A stretch of 24,647 nt of DNA, taken from positions 1-24,647 of the forward strand of contig CAZNLH010000030.1 in the NCBI GenBank assembly GCA_964573995.1, read 5' to 3'. Below, one piece after another: positions 7,937-15,589 of this stretch. This DNA comes from CAZNLH01 sp964573995 (GTDB taxonomy: Bacteria > Gemmatimonadota > CAZMKB01 > CAZNLH01). The notes beneath the pieces were generated by a model. That model made no database searches and was not told the origin of the DNA. It saw only the letters and a list, made by a program, of their open reading frames with translations. Every line of letters begins with the position of its first letter. Positions within the stretch are counted from its first letter, which is position 1. The translations under genes and the position numbers were made by a program.

Positions 7937-8689
7937 GTGGAACATTCCGCTCGGAACAAGCCGCTGGTGTTCATCAACGCCGCAATGAGCGTGGATGGCA
8001 AGATATCCAGCGTGGAAAGAGGGTCTCTCAAGATTTCAGACGAGATAGACATGGAGCGTGTAGATAGATTACGGTCCGAAGTCGATGCAATTGTCATCGG
8101 CGGCAAGACCCTCCTGAACGACAACCCGCGGCTGACGATCCGGTCCGATCAATTGAAGAGGAAGAGGGAGAAACGGGGGATGAGCAGCGATCCAGTGAAG
8201 GTGGTGGTTACCGGCAGTGGTAATGTCCCGCTCGACTCGTCTTTCCTGTCCGAGGGAGATGGGCCGAAGTTCGTCTTCACTACGGCGATGGCGGACAGGG
8301 AGCGTATCGAGGCCTTGTCGAGGCTGACCGAGGTCTTCGTGGTGGGTGAAAATAAGGTCGATTTCGAGAAGATGATCGAAATACTGGCGGAGAGGGGGGT
8401 CAGAAGGGTAATGGTAGAGGGGGGGGCAACGTTGAACTTCGAGATGATAAAGGCGGACGTGATCGACGAGATTCACGTGACGGTTTCCCCTGTTGTGATA
8501 GGAGGAGGGGATGCGCCGACTCTGGTGGACGGCGAGGGATTCACCCCGGATGGTATTCGGGACCTCGAACTGATATCATGTGAGCAGAGGGGATCGTCAA
8601 TCCTGGTGAAGTATCGGGTGCGAAGCCGTAATAGTAGCAAGGTCCCGACCTCCTTTGAGCGCGTGGCCGTAAGGGAGCGCGGGCAATGA
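7937..8689 (+). CDS. RibD C-terminal-type reductase (diaminoribosylamino-pyrimidinone phosphate reductase family)
   Basis: A 250-residue DHFR-fold reductase of the RibD C-terminal family. Members use NADPH to reduce the ribose side chain of the pyrimidine intermediate in riboflavin synthesis. GTG 7937 is preceded by AGGAG with a six-base gap. Motifs are FINAAMSVDGKIS (12-24), IVIGGKTLLNDNPRLTIR (52-69, NADPH and substrate loop), VMVEGGATLNFEMI (158-171) and SPVVIGGGDAPTLVDGEGF near the C-terminus. The N-terminal deaminase domain of bifunctional RibD is missing, as in archaeal and fungal stand-alone reductases. It ends in an ATGA overlap with nadA. No other rib genes are near, so a role in another pteridine or deazaflavin pathway is possible. 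Confidence 0.87.
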   Translation: MEHSARNKPLVFINAAMSVDGKISSVERGSLKISDEIDMERVDRLRSEVDAIVIGGKTLLNDNPRLTIRSDQLKRKREKRGMSSDPVKVVVTGSGNVPLDSSFLSEGDGPKFVFTTAMADRERIEALSRLTEVFVVGENKVDFEKMIEILAERGVRRVMVEGGATLNFEMIKADVIDEIHVTVSPVVIGGGDAPTLVDGEGFTPDGIRDLELISCEQRGSSILVKYRVRSRNSSKVPTSFERVAVRERGQ

Positions 8690-9765
8690 GGCGGAAGGGA
8701 ACGCTGCTTTTGCCGAGGGAGTACCTGGAGATGGAGGATGCCGAACTCCTCGATCGCGTCAGGGAGAAGCGCGTGGAAATCGGGGACCGGATGACGCTCC
8801 TGGCACACCACTACCAGCGGAGTGAGGTCGTGGACATGGCCGATTTCGTCGGCGACTCGTTCTACCTTGCGCGCATGGCGAGCCTCCAGGAGGGCGCGCG
8901 GTACATCGTATTTTGCGGTGTCCATTTCATGGCGGAGAGCGCGGACATCCTTTCGTCCGATGATCAGGTAGTCCTCCATCCGGATCTCACCGCGGGATGT
9001 CCAATGGCGGAAATGGCGGACATATCGGAGATAGAAGAGGCATGGAGCGTTTTGGGCGTGAGTGGGGAGAGGGACTACATTCCTGTAACCTACATGAATT
9101 CGGACGCCGAATTGAAGGCATTCTGCGGCAGGTGGGGAGGTGCGGTCTGCACGTCGAGCAATGCATCGGCGATCTTCGATTGGGTCTTCGAGCAGGGGAA
9201 GCGTGTCTTCTTCTTCCCGGATGAGCACCTGGGGAGGAATGTGGCCACCAGCAAGGGGATCGGGCCTGACGAGATCGTCCTGTGGGATCGCAGGAAGGAC
9301 CTGGGCGGCAATTCGCCGCAGGCCCTGCGGAACGCGAGGGTCGTGGTCTGGAAGGGTTTCTGCCATGTACACACCTGGTTCAAGCCGGCGCATATCGCCG
9401 AAGTAAGGAGGAAAGACCCCGAGGCCCGCATCATCGTCCATCCCGAGTGCACTCACGATGTCGTCGTCGCGGCCGATGCCAACGGCTCTACCCGGTTTAT
9501 CGTCGATTACGTCGACGACCTGCCGAGCGGTTCGACCGTTTACATCGGAACGGAAATCCACCTCGTCACTCGCCTGGCGCGGGACTACACCGACAAGCGG
9601 ATCTTTCCCCTTGCCCGTTCCCTCTGCCCGAACATGTACAAGGTAAGTATCAATGATCTCTTGTGGACTCTCGATAACCTTGGAGAGATCAACATCGTCA
9701 AGGTGCCGCCAGCGGTCAAGAAGGACGCCCTGGTCGCACTCGATCGCATGCTGTCGATCACATGA
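8686..9765 (+). CDS. nadA: Quinolinate synthase NadA (Bacillus-type, long-loop form)
   Basis: A 359-residue [4Fe-4S] enzyme that condenses iminoaspartate with dihydroxyacetone phosphate to quinolinate, a precursor of NAD. The start overlaps the upstream stop as ATGA. The three expected cluster cysteines are C105 (AGCPMA), C226 (WKGFCHVH) and C314 (SLCPNM), with the additional conserved C255 (HPEC). This spacing matches the B. subtilis form (C110, C230, C320, with C259). It includes the extra loop HLGRN...LGGNSP that short thermophile NadA proteins lack. Substrate-binding segments include LAHHYQ, CTSSNA and GTEIHLV. nadB/nadX and nadC are not in the window. Location downstream of iscS-nifU fits its need for an Fe-S cluster. 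Confidence 0.96.
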   Translation: MRRKGTLLLPREYLEMEDAELLDRVREKRVEIGDRMTLLAHHYQRSEVVDMADFVGDSFYLARMASLQEGARYIVFCGVHFMAESADILSSDDQVVLHPDLTAGCPMAEMADISEIEEAWSVLGVSGERDYIPVTYMNSDAELKAFCGRWGGAVCTSSNASAIFDWVFEQGKRVFFFPDEHLGRNVATSKGIGPDEIVLWDRRKDLGGNSPQALRNARVVVWKGFCHVHTWFKPAHIAEVRRKDPEARIIVHPECTHDVVVAADANGSTRFIVDYVDDLPSGSTVYIGTEIHLVTRLARDYTDKRIFPLARSLCPNMYKVSINDLLWTLDNLGEINIVKVPPAVKKDALVALDRMLSIT

Positions 9766-9769
9766 CGAG

Positions 9770-9818
9770 GCGTACGCTTCGCGCAGTCCGTCGAGCGGAT
9801 GCAGACGGCATGGTACGC
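9770..9818. other. Nested inverted repeats between nadA and the glutamate-cysteine ligase gene
   Basis: GCGTAC at 9770-9775 can pair with GTACGC at 9813-9818, enclosing CCGTC (9788-9792) paired with GACGG (9804-9808). The arrangement starts five bases after the nadA stop and lies ~70 bases before the next start codon. It may be a transcript-end structure. No T-run and no known riboswitch pattern was recognised. Confidence 0.3.
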
Positions 9819-9887
9819 TGGAAACTGCTCTTCACCCGGTCCATGAGGCCGATCACGGACGTCCGATGATCAGGGCCCAGGAGCCAA

Positions 9888-11261
9888 ATGCCCGTGAAAT
9901 CTGAAAAGAACGCCGTCTCACTCGCGTCCCCTTTTCCGCTGGACGAGCGGATCGGGGGTGTTGGGGATCTTCTCGCGTGGTTCAATGCCTGCTGTGCCCC
10001 GGAATCGAGGCATTGGGTAGGGATCGAGGTGGAAAGGTTGGGTGTGGACAGTGGGAATGGGGAGGCGGTAACCTACTCGGGTGAGCGGGGTATAGAGTCT
10101 GCGCTGGAAGTGCTGGCCTCCTCTTACGGTTGGTCGCCGAAGCGGGAGGACGGGCATATTATCCAACTCAAGAAGGGGGCATGCTATATCAATCTTGAAC
10201 CCGGCGGTCAACTGGAAGTCAGCGGGAGCCCCGAGGGGGACCTGCACGCGGTGAAGGCCGAGCAAGACCGGGTTTCCTCCCTGATGGGTGGCCTGGGGGG
10301 GCAGAGGGGGGTCTCCTGGATCGGCTGCGGCATGCACCCCTACTCGGACCTCTACGGGATAGAGTGGGTGCCGAAGGGTCGTTACAGGATCATGTCGAGG
10401 TATTTCAAAGACACCGGATCCCTCGGTCACCGGATGATGAAGCAGACCGCGTCGGTTCAGGCCAGTTTCAACTACTTCTCTGAAGAGGATGCCCTGAACA
10501 AGATGAAACTGGCCCTCGTGCTCAGTCCGGTCGCCACAGCCATGTTCGCCAACTCGCCCATATCGAACGGGGCCGTGAACGGTTTTCTCAGCAGTCGTGC
10601 TTGGGTCTGGAGCGATACGGATCCGGCACGGTGCGGGATGATCGAGGGGGTGCTTGCCGGGGATGGGGGCTTCAGGGATTACATCGAGTATGCCCTCTCA
10701 GTCCCCATGCTATTCGTAGTGAGGGAAGGACGGTGGGTAAAGATCGATTCGATCCCCTTCAGGGACTTCATGAATAAGGGGGCCGGAGGCCACCATGCAA
10801 CCTACGCGGACTGGGAACTCCACCTGACGACACTCTTCCCTGACGTCAGGATGAAGCACATAGTGGAGGTCCGAAGCGCAGACGCTCAGCGGCCCGAGAT
10901 AATGATGTCGGTTCCCGCCTTCTGGAAGGGTATCCTGTACGATCGAGACGCCCTGGAGGACGCGTGGGAACGGGTCGGGGATATAGGGATGAGGGATCTC
11001 TGCAGATTGGTGGAGGAAGTACCGAAGATGGCCCTTGGCGCGGACTTGAACGGCGAGCGGATCCTCGGAATGGCGAAGGAAATGATAGAATTGAGCCGAG
11101 ATGGGCTGATCAGGCAGGGCAAGGGGGAGGAGGTTTACCTGGAGCCGCTGGAGGAGATGGTAGTCGAGAGGGAGATCACGCCCGCCGAGGATGTGATCGA
11201 GAGGTGGGAGAAGGGGTGGAGAGAAGACCCGGCAGGATTCATCGAGTTCCACAGTTATTAG
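9888..11261 (+). CDS. gshA: Glutamate-cysteine ligase, plant/alphaproteobacterial type (GCS2-like)
   Basis: A 457-residue enzyme that joins glutamate and cysteine with ATP to give gamma-glutamylcysteine, the first step to glutathione or related thiols. ATG 9888 has AGGAG five bases upstream. Motifs of the plant/proteobacterial class are GIEVER (45-50), EPGGQLEVSGSP (104-115), PKGRYRIMSRYF (162-173), MMKQTASVQASFNY (183-196), ANSPISNG (221-228), EVRSADAQ (327-334) and PAFWKGILYD (343-352). No glutathione synthetase (gshB) is in the window. The product could instead be gamma-glutamylcysteine itself or feed ergothioneine-like synthesis (EgtA is a relative). It sits 39 bp before the Por gamma start and may be co-transcribed with that operon. 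Confidence 0.88.
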   Translation: MPVKSEKNAVSLASPFPLDERIGGVGDLLAWFNACCAPESRHWVGIEVERLGVDSGNGEAVTYSGERGIESALEVLASSYGWSPKREDGHIIQLKKGACYINLEPGGQLEVSGSPEGDLHAVKAEQDRVSSLMGGLGGQRGVSWIGCGMHPYSDLYGIEWVPKGRYRIMSRYFKDTGSLGHRMMKQTASVQASFNYFSEEDALNKMKLALVLSPVATAMFANSPISNGAVNGFLSSRAWVWSDTDPARCGMIEGVLAGDGGFRDYIEYALSVPMLFVVREGRWVKIDSIPFRDFMNKGAGGHHATYADWELHLTTLFPDVRMKHIVEVRSADAQRPEIMMSVPAFWKGILYDRDALEDAWERVGDIGMRDLCRLVEEVPKMALGADLNGERILGMAKEMIELSRDGLIRQGKGEEVYLEPLEEMVVEREITPAEDVIERWEKGWREDPAGFIEFHSY

Positions 11262-11300
11262 GAACTGTTTACCGGCGATTTGAACATGTCGGAGGTTGAG

Positions 11301-11855
11301 ATGGTAGAAGTACGTATTCATGGAAGGGGGGGGCAGGGGGCCGTAATTGCGGGCAAGATACTGGCCTCCGCGGTATTCAAGGATGGAAAGTATCCTCAGT
11401 CTTTTCCTGCATTCGGGGTCGAAAGGAGGGGGGCGCCGGTGACCGCCTTCACGAGGATTGATGATCATTACGTCAACCTTCGTTGCGAGATCTATGAGCC
11501 GGATCACCTGCTTGTCCTCGATCCGACCTTGATGGCAGGCGTGGATGTCACTGCCGGACTCAAGGAGGGGGGGACCATCGTGGTGAATACCGAGGAGGAG
11601 GGGTCCTCCTTCTCGTTGAACGGGAAATACAGGATAGCCACTGTGGATGCCAACGGGATCGCCGTAAGAAACCACCTGGGCACCAAGACATCGCCCATCG
11701 TGAATACGGCCATCCTGGGGGCGTTCGCGCGTGCGACCGGGCTTGTCAGCATAGAGTCTGTCCTGCAGGCGATCAGGGAATCTGTCCCGGTCAACCCCGA
11801 GGAGAACGCAAAGGCTGCGAGTGAGGCGTACGAAGAGGTGAGATCCTGGGATTGA
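11301..11855 (+). CDS. porC: Pyruvate/2-oxoacid:ferredoxin oxidoreductase gamma subunit
   Basis: A 184-residue subunit (also called PorG) of the CoA-dependent oxidoreductase that decarboxylates pyruvate to acetyl-CoA with ferredoxin reduction, or runs in reverse. The frame is open from TTG 11280, but ATG 11301 has GGAGG five bases upstream and gives the usual start MVEVRIHGRGGQGAV. Family marks are HGRGGQGAV (7-15), SFPAFGVERRGAPV (34-47) and LLVLDPTLM, with KTSPIVNTAILGAFA in the second half. It is the first gene of a gamma-delta-alpha-beta operon, the classical four-subunit order of thermophiles and many anaerobes. No cysteine cluster motifs are expected here; it provides the CoA-binding domain. 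Confidence 0.95.
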   Translation: MVEVRIHGRGGQGAVIAGKILASAVFKDGKYPQSFPAFGVERRGAPVTAFTRIDDHYVNLRCEIYEPDHLLVLDPTLMAGVDVTAGLKEGGTIVVNTEEEGSSFSLNGKYRIATVDANGIAVRNHLGTKTSPIVNTAILGAFARATGLVSIESVLQAIRESVPVNPEENAKAASEAYEEVRSWD

Positions 11856-11898
11856 GAAGTCGATACTGCCATCCTTGAATGATCGATGAGGAAACATA

Positions 11899-13551
11899 AT
11901 GGCCAAGAATGAACACGCTGGAAAAGTGATCAAGATGGAGGGCCTTGGCGAACTTCCCGTCACGGCCATATCCTTTGGTACGATGGAGTGGAACGAGACC
12001 GGCAGTTGGCGTTACCTCAGGCCGACCTACCGGGTCAAGAGCGCTCCGTGCATACTGGGGTGCCCTGCTGGGGAGGATATCCCCAGGTACCTCCACAAGA
12101 TGGCCGGGGGAGACCTGGAGGGGGCCTGGGGGATGCTGATCAAGGACAACCCCTTTCCGGCCGTCTGCGGCCGCCTGTGCAGCCATCCATGCGAGGGCGT
12201 TTGCCTGAGGGGGGGGTTCGATGAGGTGGTCGGCGTGAGGGACACGGAGCGGTCTCTCGGTGACATGGCCCTCGATCGCTGGGAGATGCGGAAGACCGGT
12301 GTAGCCAGGGATGAGAGAGTGGCGGTGATCGGCGGCGGGCCAACCGGGCTGTCGTGCGCATATCACCTGGCAAGGTCGGGGTACCATGTGACCGTATTCG
12401 ACGATCGGGGTGAGTTGGGCGGGTCTCTCAGGAGCGATGTGCCCGAATTTCTCCTTCCCTCAAGGGTCCTGGATGGTGAGATAGGAAGGGTCCTAGGCCT
12501 GGGAGTCGATGTCCAGCCGCGCGCGGGAACAACGGGAGGGAAGGAACTCGAGGAGTTGCTGGAGGATTTTTCCGTCCTCTTCATCGCGACCGGGGTCCTT
12601 GGAGACCGGCCGGGCCCGGGAGTGGAGGACAACGGTATCATGAGCGGCATCGATCATATTGACGGCCGAAAAATCATAGGCTGGACACGATCAGGTAGTG
12701 ATCATGACGACCTGGGCCGGTCCGTAGCCGTTGTTGGAGATGGTGCACTCGCGCTCCGCTCGGCAATGGCCGTGAGGAGGTACGCCGACGATACGCACCT
12801 CTTCCTGAACGGAAGGACGGAGGATATCGGGTATGAAGTGGAGGTGTGTTCCGCCGGGGGGGTCACGGTCCACCAGGATGTGGGATTGAAGGGAGTCAAA
12901 GAAGAAGGCGGCGGCCTTGTCTTGACGTATGAGATCAAGAGCGCAGGTGAAGCGGAAATCAAGGTTGACAGCCTCGTCCTGGCAAGTGCGGGATCACCGG
13001 TCGATTCCCCCCTTAAGGAATTCATGGTGATGGAGGACGGGAGAATCATGGTCGATGAGTATTGCCGGACCAGCAGGGAGGACGTCTTCGCCGGGGGCGG
13101 GGCCGTGACGGGGTGCGATATGGGCGTGGCGGAGGCGATCGCGTGGGGCAGGCGGGGGGCGAGGGCGATTGATGCCCATCTCAGGGGAAGGAAATTGGAA
13201 GGGTTCTGTAAGGAGAGGGAAGTGGTGTCGGCCGAAAACCTCAACCTCGATCATTTCGTCCACGCGGAGAGGAACAGGCCCCAGGTTGAGGACTTCAACG
13301 GCTCCGGTACGATTGAACCGTTTCGCACCCTTGGCGAAGAGACCGCGGTCGCTGAAGCCGCAAGGTGTTTCAACTGTGGTATCTGCATCTTCTGCGACAA
13401 CTGCTTGATATTCTGCCCGGACGTGGCGATCAAGCGGGCCGCGAGGGGTTATACCATCGATTACTATCACTGCAAGGGGTGTGGGATCTGCGTTAACGAA
13501 TGTCCGAGGGACGCCATGTCATTGGAGAGCGAGTTGAAATGGAAAAAGTGA
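11899..13551 (+). CDS. porD: Por delta subunit fused to a GltD/NfnB-like FAD-NAD(P) oxidoreductase
   Basis: A 550-residue chimera. Residues ~22-45 (GTMEWNETGSWRYLRPTYR) resemble the short N-terminus of PorD. Residues 51-102 carry six cysteines (C51, C55, C90, C94, C98, C102) as in the Fe-S domain of glutamate synthase small subunit GltD. VIGGGPTGLSCAYHLARSG (143-161) is an FAD Rossmann motif, VAVVGDGALALRS (276-288) a second dinucleotide fold, and DVFAGGGAVTG (395-405) the closing FAD contact. The C-terminus is a two-cluster ferredoxin: C496, C499, C502 and C506, then C525, C528, C531 and C535, with two extra cysteines, C490 and C493. Typical PorD is only ~100 residues, so the flavoprotein splits it. 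The call is firm at domain level. The electron acceptor, NAD(H) or NADP(H), is not readable. porA overlaps its end by 13 bases. Confidence 0.92.
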   Translation: MAKNEHAGKVIKMEGLGELPVTAISFGTMEWNETGSWRYLRPTYRVKSAPCILGCPAGEDIPRYLHKMAGGDLEGAWGMLIKDNPFPAVCGRLCSHPCEGVCLRGGFDEVVGVRDTERSLGDMALDRWEMRKTGVARDERVAVIGGGPTGLSCAYHLARSGYHVTVFDDRGELGGSLRSDVPEFLLPSRVLDGEIGRVLGLGVDVQPRAGTTGGKELEELLEDFSVLFIATGVLGDRPGPGVEDNGIMSGIDHIDGRKIIGWTRSGSDHDDLGRSVAVVGDGALALRSAMAVRRYADDTHLFLNGRTEDIGYEVEVCSAGGVTVHQDVGLKGVKEEGGGLVLTYEIKSAGEAEIKVDSLVLASAGSPVDSPLKEFMVMEDGRIMVDEYCRTSREDVFAGGGAVTGCDMGVAEAIAWGRRGARAIDAHLRGRKLEGFCKEREVVSAENLNLDHFVHAERNRPQVEDFNGSGTIEPFRTLGEETAVAEAARCFNCGICIFCDNCLIFCPDVAIKRAARGYTIDYYHCKGCGICVNECPRDAMSLESELKWKK

Positions 13552-14693
13552 TTGAAGGTACGCATGCCGCTTCGCACGGGGCGAGGCTGGCCCGTGTCCA
13601 GGTGATCGCCGCATATCCTATTACCCCGTCGAGTTCCGTGGTGGAACTCCTCTCGGAGATGTGCGCTACCGGGGAACTCGATGCCAGGTTCATCAAGGTG
13701 GAGTCAGAACATTCCGCCATGGCAAGTTGCATCGGGGCCTCTGCCGCGGGGGCCAGGGCCTTCACCGCCACCTCGTCGCAGGGCCTCGCCCTCATGCACG
13801 AACTGCTCCACTGGGCGGCCGGTGGAAGGCTGCCGATCGTCCTGGTGAACGTCAACAGGTCAATGGCCCCCCCATGGACCATCTATTGCGACCAGAACGA
13901 CAGCCTCTCCCAGCGGGACACCGGCTGGATGCAGTACTACTGCGAGAGCAACCAGGAAGTCCTGGACACCATCTTGATGGCCTTCAAGGTCTCGGAGAAG
14001 GTCCTCCTCCCCTCGATGCTCAACCTGGATGCCTTCTTTCTCTCCCACACCTCCGAACCGGTCAATATACCCGACCAGGAACTGGTGGATGACTTCCTGC
14101 CGCCGTACGAGAGGAAATTGAAGATCGACGTGGAAGATCCACACACATATGGCGGGCTCGCGCGCCCCGACACATACATGGAACTGCGGGTCAAGATGCA
14201 GGAGGCCATGGAGGAGGCATTGGGGATCATTGACGAGGTGGCCGACGAGTTCGAAGAGGCATTCGGCAGGCGATACGATCACATCGAGACTTATCAGTGC
14301 GAGGGGGCGGAGATGATCCTTGTCACTTCGGGTACTATAACGAGTACGGCGCGTACCGTAATAGACCGCATGAGGGATCAGGGCGTGCCTGTCGGGTTGG
14401 TAAAGACCAGGCTCTTCAGGCCCTTCCCGGTAATGGATTGCCGCAAGTCGCTCGCGGGGGCCCGGAAGGTCGGAGTGATAGACCGTAACATATCGTACGG
14501 CGCCGGTGGAATCTTCTATCAGGAGATCAAGGCCGCGATGTACAACGCCGCGGACCGCCCGCCCATCTTCGGATTCATTGCAGGGCTTGGGGGGCGTGAT
14601 GTAACGCCGGCCACCATCTCGGAGATCATCCACTACATGATGGAGAACGACCGGCCCGAGGAGGAAATCATCTGGATAGGAGTGAAGGAATGA
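13539..14693 (+). CDS. porA: Pyruvate:ferredoxin oxidoreductase alpha subunit
   Basis: A 384-residue subunit with the pyrimidine-binding and CoA-side domains of the enzyme. ATG 13539, inside the end of porD, gives the family start MEKVIEGTHAASHGARLARVQVIAAYPITP; the frame runs further upstream without similarity. AAYPITPSS (24-32) and the KVESEHSAMASCIGASAAGARAFTATSSQG stretch are the substrate- and TPP-side motifs of the PorA N-terminal domain. The second half has the transketolase C-terminal-like domain (ILVTSGTITSTAR, GLVKTRLFRPFP, and IDRNISYGAGG). PorA-like length and motifs favour pyruvate, but related 2-oxoisovalerate or 2-oxoglutarate enzymes cannot be excluded without comparison. An ATGA overlap couples it to porB. 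Confidence 0.94.
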   Translation: MEKVIEGTHAASHGARLARVQVIAAYPITPSSSVVELLSEMCATGELDARFIKVESEHSAMASCIGASAAGARAFTATSSQGLALMHELLHWAAGGRLPIVLVNVNRSMAPPWTIYCDQNDSLSQRDTGWMQYYCESNQEVLDTILMAFKVSEKVLLPSMLNLDAFFLSHTSEPVNIPDQELVDDFLPPYERKLKIDVEDPHTYGGLARPDTYMELRVKMQEAMEEALGIIDEVADEFEEAFGRRYDHIETYQCEGAEMILVTSGTITSTARTVIDRMRDQGVPVGLVKTRLFRPFPVMDCRKSLAGARKVGVIDRNISYGAGGIFYQEIKAAMYNAADRPPIFGFIAGLGGRDVTPATISEIIHYMMENDRPEEEIIWIGVKE

Positions 14694-15589
14694 CGCAGAA
14701 GATGATCAAGATGCCGGAGCCCGAACTTATGACCTCAGGCCAGGTCTCATGCGCGGGATGTGGGGCGACCCTCACGATGCGGCACTTCCTGAAGGCCCTC
14801 GGTGACAGGACGGTCCTGGTGATACCGGCGTGTTGCTGGTCCGTCATCGATGGCCCGATGCCGTACAGTTCAGTCAGGGTCCCACTCTATCATACCGCCT
14901 TCGAAACGGCTGCTTCCACGGCCGCCGGTGTCAAGGCAGCGCTTGTAAAGAGGGGCGACACGGAGACGACGGTGGTGGCGTGGGCCGGGGACGGGGGGAC
15001 CTTCGACATCGGCTTTCAGGCCCTGTCCGCCACGGCGGAGAGGAATGAGGACTACATCTACGTCTGCTACGATAACGAGGCATACATGAACACGGGGATC
15101 CAGCGCAGTTCCGCCACTCCCCTGGGGGCATGGACTACAACTACTCCCAGGGAATTCCCCAAGGAGGATCCCAAGAAGAATATCGTGGAGATCATGGCGG
15201 CGCACTGTATCCCTTACACTGCGACCGGGTGCGTAGCCTTCCCCGAGGACCTGTACAGGAAGGTCACTAAGGCAAGGGATATCAGGGGAACGAGGTTTCT
15301 GCACTTCCTGTCACCCTGCCCGCCGGGCTGGAAGTCCTCGAACGAGGAGTCTGTCAGCATCGCACGCCTTGCGGTACTCACGAACATTTTTCCGCTGTAC
15401 GAAGTGGAACACGGCGAAAAGTATATCGTTTCCTTCAAGCCCTCCAAGTCCCTGCCGGTCTCGAAGTACCTGGAGAGACAGGGGAGGTTCCGCCATCTCG
15501 GTTCCGAAGAGATCGCCCAGATCCAAGAGACGGTCGATAAGAACTGGAAACGCCTACTCCGGCGCGAGGAGGAGACGAGGGACCTGTGA
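14690..15589 (+). CDS. porB: Pyruvate:ferredoxin oxidoreductase beta subunit (TPP-binding)
   Basis: A 299-residue subunit with the thiamine diphosphate pyrophosphate-binding domain and one [4Fe-4S] cluster. The cluster cysteines are C21 and C24 (CAGCGA), C49 in PACCWS or its neighbour C48, and C210 (SPCPPGW). The TPP motif GDGGTFDIGFQAL (100-112) ends at the conserved YDNEAYMNTG (127-136), which coordinates the metal. The SATPLGAWTTTT segment (141-152) is typical of pyruvate synthase beta. The start overlaps the porA stop as ATGA. It closes the operon, and 365 gene-free bases follow. Confidence 0.95.
   Translation: MTQKMIKMPEPELMTSGQVSCAGCGATLTMRHFLKALGDRTVLVIPACCWSVIDGPMPYSSVRVPLYHTAFETAASTAAGVKAALVKRGDTETTVVAWAGDGGTFDIGFQALSATAERNEDYIYVCYDNEAYMNTGIQRSSATPLGAWTTTTPREFPKEDPKKNIVEIMAAHCIPYTATGCVAFPEDLYRKVTKARDIRGTRFLHFLSPCPPGWKSSNEESVSIARLAVLTNIFPLYEVEHGEKYIVSFKPSKSLPVSKYLERQGRFRHLGSEEIAQIQETVDKNWKRLLRREEETRDL

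Noticed and set aside
8473..9561. Minus-strand open frame (362 codons) opposite nadA
   Set aside because: nadA has all its cluster cysteines in the plus frame; the antisense product has no family features or ribosome binding site.
10710..11969. Long minus-strand open frame (419 codons)
   Set aside because: It lies opposite the ligase and porC genes, whose conserved motifs are clear. Its product is rich in Pro, His, Arg and Asp without a recognisable domain, as expected for the antisense of GC-rich coding DNA.
12691..12873. Apparent weak second nucleotide-binding motif (GDGALA) in the Por delta fusion as a sign of a dead domain
   Set aside because: GDGALA still fits GxGxxA, and the flanking strands are intact, so loss of dinucleotide binding cannot be concluded.
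13860..14633. Minus-strand open frame (257 codons) opposite porA
   Set aside because: Same reasoning: shadow of a gene with intact family motifs and overlapping starts and stops with its neighbours.
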